From Sinorhizobium alkalisoli (GTDB lineage Bacteria > Pseudomonadota > Alphaproteobacteria > Rhizobiales > Rhizobiaceae): DNA of 64,000 bases. A model generated the notes under the pieces. It did not search any database and was not told the origin of the DNA. It saw nothing but the letters and a program-made list of their open reading frames with translations. The stretch spans positions 1,860,001 to 1,924,000 of the forward strand of contig NZ_CP034909.1 of assembly GCF_008932245.1 (NCBI RefSeq). Direction: 5' to 3'. Each line of letters starts with the position of its first letter. The stretch's first letter is position 1. The translations under genes and the position numbers were made by a program. Positions 1-8,984 of the stretch are shown here, piece by piece.

Positions 1-46
1 TGACAGAAGACGAAGCAATCTCACTGCCATTCTCTTCGAGCCTTCC

Positions 47-832
47 GTGACCGACCTCGCCTTCCATCTCCTCATCTTTCTGTTCGCGGCGGCCTTCATC
101 GCCGGATTCATCGACTCAATTGCCGGCGGCGGCGGTATGGTGACCATTCCGGCCATGCTGATCGCAGGCATTCCGCCGCTGGAAACGCTCGGCACCAACA
201 AGCTACAGTCCCTCTTCGGCTCGGGCTCGGCGAGCCTCGCCTATGCGCGGCACGGGCATGTGGGTCTGCAGGAGCAATTGCCGATGGCGCTGATGTCGGC
301 GCTGGGCTCGGTCCTCGGCGCGCTCCTCGCGACCATCGTTCCGGCCGACGCGCTCAAAGGCGTGCTGCCGTTCCTCCTGATCGCGATTGCCATCTATTTC
401 GGCCTGAAACCAAATGTCGGCGATATCGAGAGGCATCGCCGCATCTCGGCATTCCTCTTCACCCTCACCTTCGTGCCGCTGATCGGCTTCTACGACGGCG
501 TCTTCGGGCCCGGCACCGGTTCCTTCTTCATGCTCGGCTTCGTCTCGCTCGCAGGCTACGGCATCCTCAAGGCGACGGCGCATACGAAGTTCCTGAACTT
601 CGGCTCCAATCTCGGCGCCTTCATCGTCTTCCTGCTTTACGGCGTCGTGCTGTGGAAGGTCGGATTGGTGATGGGCGTCGGCCAGTTCCTCGGTGCGCAG
701 GTCGGCTCGCGCTATGCCATGGCCAAGGGCGCGAAGATCATCAAGCCGCTACTCGTCATCGTCTCGATCGTCCTTGCCGTCCGCCTCCTGGCCGATCCGG
801 GGCAGCCGTTGAGGATCTGGCTCGGGGTGTGA
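47..832 (+). CDS. TSUP (TauE/SafE) family membrane transporter
   Basis: A 261-aa, strongly hydrophobic protein with about eight predicted membrane segments. It has the family's N-terminal Gly-rich loop after the first helix (GFIDSIAGGGG, about residues 20-30), typical of TauE/SafE sulfite or organic anion exporters of the inner membrane. The length matches the family. The start used is a GTG. The frame stays open to the left edge, so a start outside the window is possible. It converges with cobO across a repeat element. The substrate cannot be told from sequence. Confidence 0.8.
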   Translation: MTDLAFHLLIFLFAAAFIAGFIDSIAGGGGMVTIPAMLIAGIPPLETLGTNKLQSLFGSGSASLAYARHGHVGLQEQLPMALMSALGSVLGALLATIVPADALKGVLPFLLIAIAIYFGLKPNVGDIERHRRISAFLFTLTFVPLIGFYDGVFGPGTGSFFMLGFVSLAGYGILKATAHTKFLNFGSNLGAFIVFLLYGVVLWKVGLVMGVGQFLGAQVGSRYAMAKGAKIIKPLLVIVSIVLAVRLLADPGQPLRIWLGV

Positions 833-860
833 GCGAAGGCGAACGGCACCGCGACGCCTA

Positions 861-973
861 GCGCATCGGCCCGAAAATCGTACCCGATTTTAGGAAAGCT
901 CGATGCGGCAGATTCAAAGAGTTACAGCGACCTTTGCGCGCCCGAAAGCGTCCGAAAAGATGCGCGGCGCTGT
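861..973. repeat. Dispersed intergenic repeat, family A, copy 1
   Basis: About 110 bases between the convergent TSUP and cobO genes. Read on the minus strand it matches 18131-18230 closely: both contain an acagcgccgcgc block, a cggacg...cgcgcaa block, a gctttcc(g/t)aaaatcgggtac block and a final ggccgatgcgc block. It has no coding potential. It looks like one of the short non-autonomous repeats common between rhizobial genes. Confidence 0.7.
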
Positions 974-1001
974 AATGTCCGCGACGCCATCGCCCCCCGG
1001 A

Positions 1002-1640
1002 TCAGAATTCGACGCCCTTCTGCCCCTTGATGCCGGATCGGAAGGGATGCTTGATCAGCTCCATTTCCGTCACGAGGTCGGCGAACTCGATCAGGTCCTC
1101 CTTGGCGTTGCGGCCGGTCAGGACCACATGGGTCATGGGCGGCTTTTCCTCCTTCAGGAACCGGATCACCTCGGCGACGTCGAGGTAGTCGTAGCGGAGC
1201 GCGATATTAATCTCGTCGAGCAGCACCATGGAGTTGCGTTCGTCGCGGATCAGTTCCTTGGCCTTTTCCCAGGCCTTCTCCGCCATGGCGACGTCGCGGG
1301 CGCGGTCCTGCGTTTCCCAGGTGAAGCCTTCGCCGAGCGTGTGGAACTGGCAGAGGTCGCCGAAATGCTTCTCGATCAGATCGCGCTCGCCGGTATGCAT
1401 GGCACCCTTGATGAACTGCACGACCGCTGAGGGCATGCCATGGGCGATGTGGCGGAAGATCATGCCGAAACCGGCGGTCGACTTGCCCTTGCCCTTGCCG
1501 GTATGGACGATGACCAGACCCTTTTCGTCCGTCTTCGTCGCCATGATCTTGTCGCGCGCCGTCTTCTTCTTCGCCATCTTCATGGCGTGGCGGGCTTCGT
1601 CCTTCTCGGCCGTCGACTCGTTCACCGTCTCTTCGCTCAT
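1002..1640 (-). CDS. cobO: Cob(I)yrinic acid a,c-diamide adenosyltransferase CobO
   Basis: Adenosylates the cobalt of cob(I)yrinic acid a,c-diamide in the cytoplasm, in the aerobic cobalamin pathway. The 212-aa protein has a CobA/CobO-type P-loop (HTGKGKGKST, about residues 46-55) and the ATP:corrinoid motifs LLDEIN and LTGRNA; the length fits the family. The ATG at 1640 follows a gggagtgag ribosome site; an upstream in-frame start would add 15 unlikely residues. It begins 4 bases past the cobN stop and is the last gene of cobP-cobW-cobN-cobO. Confidence 0.95.
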   Translation of the reverse strand: MSEETVNESTAEKDEARHAMKMAKKKTARDKIMATKTDEKGLVIVHTGKGKGKSTAGFGMIFRHIAHGMPSAVVQFIKGAMHTGERDLIEKHFGDLCQFHTLGEGFTWETQDRARDVAMAEKAWEKAKELIRDERNSMVLLDEINIALRYDYLDVAEVIRFLKEEKPPMTHVVLTGRNAKEDLIEFADLVTEMELIKHPFRSGIKGQKGVEF

Positions 1641-1644
1641 CGTC

Positions 1645-4600
1645 TCACTCCCTGTTGTGTCCGGCCCCGCCGGTGTGCGCGGCAAGGCCGCTCAGTTCAA
1701 ATCGCGCCGAATTCGAGCGCGGCGTCCACAGCCCCCGCTCGACCGCCTCCAGAAGCCGCTCCGACATTTCGGCAAGAGCGGCCGGGTTCTTCTCGCGGAG
1801 GAATTCGAGCACTTTCTCGTCGGCAATATAGGCCCGGTAGGCGGCCTCGAAGTGGTGGTCGCGCACCGCCCCGGTCGTCGCGGCGAAGGCGAACATGTAA
1901 TCGACCGTCGCGGCCATCTCGAAGGCGCCCTTGTAGCCGTGGCGCATCACGCCGTCGATCCATTTCGGATTGACGACGCGGGCGCGAACCACGCGGCCGA
2001 TCTCCTCCTCGAGCGAGCGGATCACCGGCTTTTCCGGCCGCGAATGGTCGTTGTGATAGATCGCAGGACGCGCGCCGCCCAGTCGCTCGGCGGCAGCGCT
2101 CATGCCCCCCTCGAACTGATAGTAGTCGTCGCTGTCGAGCAGATCGTGCTCGCGATTGTCCTGGTTCTGGACGACCGCCTCGATCGAGCGCAGCCGTTCT
2201 TCGAAAAGGCCCCGCTCCGCCTTGCCGTCCTCGCCGGCGCCATAGGCGTAGCCGCCCCAGGTCAGATAGGCCTCGGCGAGATCGCCGCGGTCCTCCCAGC
2301 CCTTCTCGTCGATCAGCGCCTGCAGGCCCGCTCCGTAAGCGCCGGGTTTTGCGCCGAAGACGCGGTAGGACGCCCGCCGCGCCGCCTCCTTGGCATCGAT
2401 ACCCTCGCCTTCGAGACGCCGAGCCTCCGCGCGCATGCGGGCGGCGATCATGTTGTCGGCATCGTCCTCGTCGAGCGCGCCGATCGCTTGCATCGCCTTG
2501 TCGAAAAGCGCGATCTGATCCGGAAAGGCGTCACGGAAGAAACCGGAAATGCGTAAGGTGACGTCGACGCGCGGACGGCCGAGCACGGCGAGCGGCACGA
2601 TCTCGTAGCCGGTCACCCGCCGCGAGGCCATGTCCCAGAGAGGCTTGGCGCCGATCAGCGCCAGCGCCTGGGCGATGTCGTCGCCGCCGGTGCGCATGTT
2701 GGAGGTGCCCCAGGCGGTGAGCCCGAAGGAGGTCGGCCACTCGCCGTGGTCCTGCAGGTAACGGCGGATCAGCAGTTCGGCCGATTTCCTGCCGAGCTCA
2801 TAGGCCGCCGGCGTCGGCACGGCGCGGCTGTCGACGGAGTAGAAGTTGCGGCCGGTCGGCAGCACATCGGGGCGTCCGCGCGTCGGCGCGCCGGAGGGAC
2901 CCGGCGGCACGAAGCGGCCGTCGAGACCGGTGAGCAGGCCCTTGATCTCGGCTTCACCCGAGCCCTCGATCGAAGGCTTCAGACGGGTGTCGATCTCGTC
3001 GAGCACCTTCCGGGTGTTGCTCCAGCCCTCCGGACAGGCGATTTCGCCGGAGACGAGCTTTGTCGCAAGCAGTTCGATGCGCTCGACCGTATCGCCGGCG
3101 GTGCGCCAGGGGGCGTCCGAGACACTCGCAAGGAGGCCGGGTTTCGGTCCGGTCCAGGGGGTGGAGAGAATGCAGTCGAGGGGATCGAAGGGTTGCGCTT
3201 GCGGGGAAGTACCGCTCACCCCCAGATCCACCGCAATCGCCCGCTGCAGGCTCTGGTCCCCGCCATCGCTTAAGCCCCGCGGCACCCGGGCGAGCGCCAC
3301 GGTGAGATCGGTCAGTAGCCGCCCTTGGGGCGCCACGCCAAATATGTGCAACCCGTCGCGGATCTGCATTTCCTTGAGATCGCAGAGATAGGCGTCGAGC
3401 TTCTCCAGCGCCGCCTCGTCATTGTCGCCCTTGCCGATGCCGGCATCATGGTCGAGGCCGATGTCGCGCACGAGGTCGAGGATCTGGCGGCTGAGGAGAC
3501 GCAGGCGGCGTGGATCGCTGCCGGCCGCCTCGTAGTATTCGTCGACCAGCGCCTCCAGGTCCTTGAGCGGCCCATAGCATTCCGCCCGCGTCAGCGGCGG
3601 GGTCAGGTGGTCGATGATGACGGCGCTCGTGCGGCGCTTGGCCTGCGTGCCCTCGCCCGGATCGTTGACGATGAAGGGATAGAGATGCGGCGTCGGCCCG
3701 AAGACCGCCTCGGGATAGCACGCCTCCGACAGCGCCAGCGCCTTGCCGGGCAGCCATTCGAGATTGCCGTGCTTGCCCATGTGAACAATAGCGTCGGCAC
3801 CGAAGACCTGGCGCAGATAGGCGTAGAAGGCGATATAGCCATGCGGCGGCACGAGGTCCGGCGCGTGATAGGTTTCCTTCGGATCGATATTGTAGCCGCG
3901 CGCCGGCTGAATGCCGACGAGCACGTCGCCGAAACGGGCGAGCGGCAGCGCGAAGGCCCCGTCGAGGAAGAAGGGATCGGCCTCAGGCTCGCCCCAGCGC
4001 TCCGTCACCTCCTCTTGAATCTTTTTCGGAAGAGACGCGAAGAAGTCGCTGTATCGATTCAGGGAAATGCTTTCGCGAATCTCCCGGTCGCGGCTCGCGG
4101 CGTTGGTCGGCCCGGCCATCAGGAAGCGCATCAGCGCATCGCCGTCCGCAGGCAGATCGCCGACGCGATACCCTTCCGCCGCCATCGCTTTCAGCACTTC
4201 GATCGTGCCGGCCGGCGTGTCGAGGCCGACGCCGTTGCCGAGGCGGCCGTCGCGGTTCGGGTAATTGGCCATGACGACCGCGATCCGGCGCCCGCCGGGC
4301 TCGGTGCGTCTGAGCGTCGTCCAATTGGCGGCGAGACGGGCTGAAAATTGCACGCGATCGTGAAGCGGCTCATGGCCGACGATATTGGCTTCGACCAGCG
4401 GGTCGTAAACCGAGGCCGCCTTGAAGGAGACGGCACGAGACAGGATGCGCCCGTCCACTTCCGGCAGCGCGACATTCATGCCGAGATCGCGCGCCATCAG
4501 CCCCTGCGGCGAGGCTTCCCAGGCCGCGCGCGACGAGCCGGAGAAGATCACCTGCAAGACCGGCGCCCCGGTCGATTCGAGCACCGTCGGCCGGCGGTCG

Positions 4601-5451
4601 GCACCCGGCGCCGAGACGGCAAAGCCGGTGGCATTCATCACCACGTCAGGGGCGGCTTCCGCAAAGATCGCCTCGAGCGTGCCGATCGAAACCGCGTCCT
4701 TGAGGCTGGAAACGAAGACCGGCAAGGCCCGCATGCCTTCCGCGGCGAGCGCCTCGATCAGCGCCTCGACGGGCTTGGTTTCTCCGCTCTGGACGAGAGC
4801 GCGGTAGAAGCAGATGGCGACAGTGGGTTCGGCTTTCTTCGACTCCGTCGAACTCACCCCGCCTCCACCAACTAAGCGCATCCACTCCCCAACCCCGACA
4901 ACCCCTGCCCCCGGCCACCAGATGCCGGCCTTGAGCAAGGGCCGCGCGGGTTCCGGCCTCTCGCCGTCCTCGATCAGTGCCTCGGCATAGTCCAGAAACA
5001 GCCCGGCGTTGTCGGCACCGCCTTCGGTGAAATAGGCCCACAGGCGCTGACGATCCTCCGCGGAAACCGTCGAAAACGGCTCGAGGCCCGGATCGGGCTT
5101 GTCGTCGCCGGGCACCACGGCAATCTGGAACCCGTTCGCGATCGCCGCTGCGTGCAGCGCCTCCAGCACGTAGCGGAAATAGCTGGCGCCGCCGAGCGGG
5201 CGCACGACGATCAGCTTGGCATGCCGCGCCGTCCGCTCGACATAGGTGTCGACCGACATCGGATGCATCAGGTTCATCAGGCTGGCGATGCGCAGGCTTC
5301 GCGCTCGCACGCGCCCGCGATGGGCGGCGGCGATCGCGGCAATTTCCGTGTCGGCGGCCGAGAGGAACAGGATATCGGCCGGGCTCTGGCCGAGATCGAT
5401 CGCCTCGTTGCCGTCGGCAATCGTGCCTTTCTGCGCTAGGAGGAGGTGCAT
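1645..5451 (-). CDS. cobN: Cobaltochelatase subunit CobN
   Basis: Large subunit of the ATP-dependent aerobic cobaltochelatase, which inserts Co(II) into hydrogenobyrinic acid a,c-diamide together with CobS and CobT (neither is in this window). The 1268-aa length is usual for CobN. Magnesium-chelatase H-type motifs are visible, such as HMGKHGNLEWLPGK and the Asn/Gly-rich stretch around YPNRDGRLGNGVGLDTP. It lies between cobW, from which it is separated by a repeat-bearing gap, and cobO, which follows 4 bases later. Confidence 0.96.
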   Translation of the reverse strand: MHLLLAQKGTIADGNEAIDLGQSPADILFLSAADTEIAAIAAAHRGRVRARSLRIASLMNLMHPMSVDTYVERTARHAKLIVVRPLGGASYFRYVLEALHAAAIANGFQIAVVPGDDKPDPGLEPFSTVSAEDRQRLWAYFTEGGADNAGLFLDYAEALIEDGERPEPARPLLKAGIWWPGAGVVGVGEWMRLVGGGGVSSTESKKAEPTVAICFYRALVQSGETKPVEALIEALAAEGMRALPVFVSSLKDAVSIGTLEAIFAEAAPDVVMNATGFAVSAPGADRRPTVLESTGAPVLQVIFSGSSRAAWEASPQGLMARDLGMNVALPEVDGRILSRAVSFKAASVYDPLVEANIVGHEPLHDRVQFSARLAANWTTLRRTEPGGRRIAVVMANYPNRDGRLGNGVGLDTPAGTIEVLKAMAAEGYRVGDLPADGDALMRFLMAGPTNAASRDREIRESISLNRYSDFFASLPKKIQEEVTERWGEPEADPFFLDGAFALPLARFGDVLVGIQPARGYNIDPKETYHAPDLVPPHGYIAFYAYLRQVFGADAIVHMGKHGNLEWLPGKALALSEACYPEAVFGPTPHLYPFIVNDPGEGTQAKRRTSAVIIDHLTPPLTRAECYGPLKDLEALVDEYYEAAGSDPRRLRLLSRQILDLVRDIGLDHDAGIGKGDNDEAALEKLDAYLCDLKEMQIRDGLHIFGVAPQGRLLTDLTVALARVPRGLSDGGDQSLQRAIAVDLGVSGTSPQAQPFDPLDCILSTPWTGPKPGLLASVSDAPWRTAGDTVERIELLATKLVSGEIACPEGWSNTRKVLDEIDTRLKPSIEGSGEAEIKGLLTGLDGRFVPPGPSGAPTRGRPDVLPTGRNFYSVDSRAVPTPAAYELGRKSAELLIRRYLQDHGEWPTSFGLTAWGTSNMRTGGDDIAQALALIGAKPLWDMASRRVTGYEIVPLAVLGRPRVDVTLRISGFFRDAFPDQIALFDKAMQAIGALDEDDADNMIAARMRAEARRLEGEGIDAKEAARRASYRVFGAKPGAYGAGLQALIDEKGWEDRGDLAEAYLTWGGYAYGAGEDGKAERGLFEERLRSIEAVVQNQDNREHDLLDSDDYYQFEGGMSAAAERLGGARPAIYHNDHSRPEKPVIRSLEEEIGRVVRARVVNPKWIDGVMRHGYKGAFEMAATVDYMFAFAATTGAVRDHHFEAAYRAYIADEKVLEFLREKNPAALAEMSERLLEAVERGLWTPRSNSARFELSGLAAHTGGAGHNRE

Positions 5452-5488
5452 GGGACCTCCTCATAACAGAACCCTGCCAAGAAAAACT

Positions 5489-5617
5489 CCTCCCCAACCC
5501 CTCCCCACAAGGGGGAGGGGCTTACCTTGCCGCGCTGTCTCTGGCTCCGCCTGAAAAAATGCAGGCCAGCGCCGCCGGCACCTAGCCCCTCCCCCTTGTG
5601 GGGAGGGGTTGGGGAGG
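5489..5617. repeat. Inverted-repeat element with perfect 34-bp arms
   Basis: The arms at 5489-5522 and 5584-5617 are perfect inverted copies of each other, separated by 61 bases. Each arm is made of C/G-rich blocks around a short acaag or cttgt centre and can also fold on itself. The element lies in the 192-base gap between cobW and cobN, inside the cob operon, so it would be transcribed as a long hairpin. It looks like a RIME/MITE-type intergenic element. Confidence 0.75.
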
Positions 5618-5643
5618 GGTAATTCATGACTAAACCCACCACC

Positions 5644-6708
5644 TCACACGAGCGCCGCGATCGACGCGCGCACGGCCGCTTCGTCGATGTCGTGCAGGCC
5701 GATGACGACGAGACGCGTGCCGCGAGTTTCTGCCGGCGCCCAGGCGCGGTCGTAATATTGATCGATGCGGCTGCCGACGCCCTGGATCAGGAGCCGCATC
5801 GGCTTGCCGGGCACATCCGCGAAACCCTTGAGGCGCAGCACATCGTGCGCGGCGATGACGCCCCTGAGCCGATCAATGAACCCGTTCGGGTCCGCGATCG
5901 CGCCGAGTTCGACGACGAAGCTCTCGAACTCGTCGTGGTCGTGCTCCTCGCCCGCCTCGTGCTCCATCTCATGATGCGACTTGCGATTGACAATCTCGTC
6001 CTCGGTGCCGACGCCGAGGCCGAGCAGGATGGCGGCGGCAACCTCGCCGTTCCGCGCCTCGATCATCGCCGGCTTGCGGCTGATGCGGGAGGCGACCTCC
6101 TCGCGCACGGCTTTCAGGCCCGCGACATCGATGAGGTCAGCCTTGTTGAGGACGATGAGATCGGCGGCGGTCAACTGGTCCTCGAAGAGCTCCTCGATCG
6201 GGCTCTCGTGGTCGAGATTGTCGTCGTTGACGCGCAGCGCATCGACCTTGTCATGATCATCGGCGAACCGTCCGGCTGCGACCGCGGCGCTGTCCACGAC
6301 GGTGACGACGCCATCGACCGTTACTTCGCTGCGAATGTCCGGCCAGTTGAAGGCGGCGACCAGCGGCTGCGGCAGCGCGAGGCCCGACGTCTCGATGACG
6401 ATGTGGTCGGGGCGGTTCTCGCGCTCGAGCAGCTTCGTCATGGTCGGGATGAAGTCGTCGGCGACGGTGCAGCAGATGCAACCATTGGTGAGTTCGATGA
6501 TATCCTCCTCAGAGCAGGCCTCGGCGCCGCAGCCTTTCAGCACATCGCCGTCGACCCCGAGATCGCCGAATTCGTTGATGATGAGCGCGATGCGCTTGCC
6601 GTCGGCATTCTGCAAGAGGTTGCGGATCATCGTCGTCTTGCCGGCCCCGAGAAAGCCGGTGATGACGGTGGCCGGGATCTTGCCCTGCTGGGCCTTTGCA
6701 CGTGTCAT
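5644..6708 (-). CDS. cobW: CobW GTPase (COG0523 metallochaperone)
   Basis: P-loop GTPase of the COG0523/CobW family, thought to deliver metal (cobalt) to cobaltochelatase. The 354-aa protein shows Walker A GFLGAGKTT (residues 18-26), the CxCC metal motif NGCICC (75-80), ETSGLALP, NKADL (188-192) and a His/Glu-rich loop (about 245-258) typical of metal binding. The ATG at 6708 has ggttgacc upstream and sits 2 bases after the cobP stop, implying translational coupling; longer in-frame starts would intrude into cobP. Confidence 0.95.
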   Translation of the reverse strand: MTRAKAQQGKIPATVITGFLGAGKTTMIRNLLQNADGKRIALIINEFGDLGVDGDVLKGCGAEACSEEDIIELTNGCICCTVADDFIPTMTKLLERENRPDHIVIETSGLALPQPLVAAFNWPDIRSEVTVDGVVTVVDSAAVAAGRFADDHDKVDALRVNDDNLDHESPIEELFEDQLTAADLIVLNKADLIDVAGLKAVREEVASRISRKPAMIEARNGEVAAAILLGLGVGTEDEIVNRKSHHEMEHEAGEEHDHDEFESFVVELGAIADPNGFIDRLRGVIAAHDVLRLKGFADVPGKPMRLLIQGVGSRIDQYYDRAWAPAETRGTRLVVIGLHDIDEAAVRASIAALV

Positions 6709-6710
6709 GG

Positions 6711-7238
6711 TCAACCTTTCATTTTCAGCGGCAGTCCGGCCGCGACGAGATAGACTTCGGCGGATTTCTCCGCAACGATCTGGTGGAGCCGGCCGGCATG
6801 ATCGCGAAACGCGCGCGCCATGCGGTTTTCCGGGACGATGCCGAGGCCGACTTCGTTGGAGACGAAAACAAGACGAGCCTGGGCGCCCGGCAGGAAGTCG
6901 GCAAGCGCGGCGAACGCCGCGGCCATGTCGCGCCCCTCCATCATCAGGTTCGTGACCCACAGCGTCAGGCAGTCGACGAGGATCACGCGGTCCCGCGCAT
7001 CGATGCGCGCGAGCACGCCGACGAGGTCGAGCGGCTCCTCATGCGTCGTCCAGCCCTTGCCCTGCCGGGCCGCCTTGTGGTGGACGATACGGTCGCGCAT
7101 CTCGTCGTCGAAGGCGCGGCCCGTCGCAACATAGTGCATCTTCAGGCCGCTGGTCTCGGCGAGCCTCTCGGCAAAGCGCGACTTGCCGGAGCGAGCGCCG
7201 CCGAGCACCAGAATTGGGCCGAGTTTGGAAACCGTCAT
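6711..7238 (-). CDS. cobP: Adenosylcobinamide kinase / adenosylcobinamide-phosphate guanylyltransferase CobP
   Basis: Bifunctional nucleotide-loop enzyme (CobP/CobU) that phosphorylates adenosylcobinamide and then forms adenosylcobinamide-GDP. The 175-aa length is typical. The P-loop is GGARSGKS (residues 13-20). The segment [12 protein letters not shown]...HHKAAR contains the family's Arg and His residues, and VTNLMMEG closes the core. It is the first gene of the cob operon, about 145 bases after the B12 box of the riboswitch, so expression should be repressed by cobalamin. Confidence 0.95.
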   Translation of the reverse strand: MTVSKLGPILVLGGARSGKSRFAERLAETSGLKMHYVATGRAFDDEMRDRIVHHKAARQGKGWTTHEEPLDLVGVLARIDARDRVILVDCLTLWVTNLMMEGRDMAAAFAALADFLPGAQARLVFVSNEVGLGIVPENRMARAFRDHAGRLHQIVAEKSAEVYLVAAGLPLKMKG

Positions 7239-7383
7239 GCGGAAAGCCTCAGTTCACCGAAGGACCAAGGCAGCACTAAACGGGTAATTTCCCGCAAACG
7301 CGGGATAGAGAACTCTGAAAGCCACGACAACCTCCGTGCTGGCATGGGGACAACGTCCCCTCGGGCGGAATGCCCTGACGGAT

Positions 7384-7790
7384 GGCAGGTCTCCTGGCTC
7401 ACGGCGTCACGCGCATCAGGCAGCGTCACATAGGGTGACGTGCCTGGGCCCGAACGGGTCCGCCTCGCCTTCCCGGCGTCCGAAGCTGTGCGCATTCCGA
7501 TGAATGCGGCAGTCTCTGCGGCCTCGTGAAAGGCGGACGATTCGTAGAAGAAGAGGCGTCCAGCCCGGCTGATCACGATGCCACGCCAGTGGCTTTTCCG
7601 GCCTGCCATCCAGTTCCGCGAACCGCCCCATGCAGTTCCGCTGAGAATTGGAGGATCAAGCCCGATAGCGGACCCTGACCGTTCTACAGTCGCGGGGTCG
7701 GCTGCGATAAGGGCGCCCGGATTGGGTCCGCCCCGTCACATTCCCATTTACTCCCTCGCCCCACCTCGACGCGAGGGAACCATCCATACC
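7384..7790 (-). promoter_or_regulatory. Cobalamin riboswitch (expanded form) upstream of cobP
   Basis: On the minus strand the canonical blocks appear in order. First a ggttccctcgc arm with taaatgggaa (about 7782-7740), then gcagccgaccccgcgactgta (about 7711-7691; consensus GCAGCCCCCGCAACTGTA with small changes), then gccactgg (about 7594-7587), ccgggaaggcg (about 7485-7475), and finally the exact B12 box agccaggagacctgcc at 7399-7384. Peripheral helices are long, giving about 400 bases rather than the usual 200 or so. It precedes cobP-cobW-cobN-cobO, which it should switch off when adenosylcobalamin is plentiful. Confidence 0.85.
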
Positions 7791-8012
7791 ATGTAATTAT
7801 GAAGCCCCGGCCACGATGTCAATCGACGCCCTGCGACGTGTCGCCCGCCAATTGCGCCAGACGGCAATGAAGACCTACTCACAACGGGTGAGCAGACACG
7901 CCGTCCCCCCGCATGGTAAGAAAACAGGTTCGGGGGCCGACGCGGTGAAAGCACGGTTCCGGCATATCGATCATGTCCGCGGCCTTGAAGGAGGTCCACG
8001 GCGGAGGGTGCG

Positions 8013-8972
8013 ATGTCGTATCTGCGTCGTGCCGTAATTGCCGCATTGAGTTGCGCGCTTGCCGGCTCCCCCCCGGCAGGCGCCGCCGAGCCGGTTGGCC
8101 AAGCGGTCCGCATCCAGACGGAGGTCAGGGGCGCGGCCGGACCGCTCGCCGTCAAGGATGCGGTTCACCGCGACGAGCGGATATCGACATCGAGATCCGG
8201 CCTCGGCCAATTCGTATTCCGGGACGGCAGCAAGCTCGCGGTCGGTGCCGGCTCCTCCGTCGTCATCGACCGGTTCGTCTTCGACGACCGCAAAACCGTG
8301 CAGAAGCTGACCATCGCGGCCGCCAAGGGAACGTTCCGCTGGATCAGCGGCAACTCCCGGCACTCCGCCTACCGCATTCTGACGCCGGCCGGAACGATTG
8401 GCGTTCGCGGCACCGTCTTCGACTTCTATGTCGGCGGCGACGGCACGACGGCCGTCGTGCTGCTGTCGGGCGCGGCGGACTTTTGCGGCCCCGGCGGCTG
8501 CCGGCAGCTGACGCGGCGCTGCGACTGCGTGGTCGCAAAACCGAACGGCGCCATGTCGGACACCGGGCCGGTCAATCGCGGCACGCTGGGCGCGCTTGGC
8601 AACCAGCAGGCATTGCCGTTCCTGTCCGGCCAGCAACGGCTGTCGTCAGGCTGGAGCGGCAGCGGCTGCGGCCTTGCGGCCGTCCTGCAAATCCGGCCCG
8701 ACAAGCTTCCGCCGCCGCCCTCCCCGCGCGTCGACGCGCCGCCGACAGCGACGGAACCCGAGCAGCCCGTAAAGCCGCCCAAGCCGCATAAGCCTCATAA
8801 GCACCATAAACCTGACAGGCCGGACCGACCCGACAGGCCCGACAGACCAGACAGGCCGGACCGACCCGATCGGCCGGATCATCCGAACGGCCACGCTCGT
8901 CCCGACAGGCCCGACCGACCTGATAGACCGGATCGGCCGGACAGGCCCGATCGGCCGGCCCGGTGGCACTGA
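8013..8972 (+). CDS. Secreted FecR-domain protein with Pro-Asp-Arg repeat tail
   Basis: A 319-aa protein with a Sec signal peptide (residues 1 to about 24, ending PAGAAEP) and a FecR-like beta-structured domain (about residues 40-150, with RISTSRSGLGQFVFRDGS and TPAGTIGVRGTVFD). A middle region holds five or more cysteines around residues 155-175. A low-complexity tail (about 255-319) is built of His/Lys/Pro and then repeated Pro-Asp-Arg triplets. The ATG is preceded by ggagggtgcg. It is probably periplasmic or cell-surface. It is divergent from the cobP riboswitch. Function unknown. Confidence 0.75.
   Translation: MSYLRRAVIAALSCALAGSPPAGAAEPVGQAVRIQTEVRGAAGPLAVKDAVHRDERISTSRSGLGQFVFRDGSKLAVGAGSSVVIDRFVFDDRKTVQKLTIAAAKGTFRWISGNSRHSAYRILTPAGTIGVRGTVFDFYVGGDGTTAVVLLSGAADFCGPGGCRQLTRRCDCVVAKPNGAMSDTGPVNRGTLGALGNQQALPFLSGQQRLSSGWSGSGCGLAAVLQIRPDKLPPPPSPRVDAPPTATEPEQPVKPPKPHKPHKHHKPDRPDRPDRPDRPDRPDRPDRPDHPNGHARPDRPDRPDRPDRPDRPDRPARWH
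8811..8965 (+). repeat. In-gene tandem repeat encoding Pro-Asp-Arg triplets
   Basis: A degenerate 9-base repeat (variants of gacaggccg / gaccgaccc / gatcggccg) runs through the 3' end of the FecR-domain gene. It encodes Pro-Asp-Arg units broken once by His-Pro-Asn-Gly-His-Ala. Third-position changes show it is old enough to have diverged at DNA level while the peptide stays regular. Confidence 0.8.
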
Positions 8973-8984
8973 CGTGCTTATATA

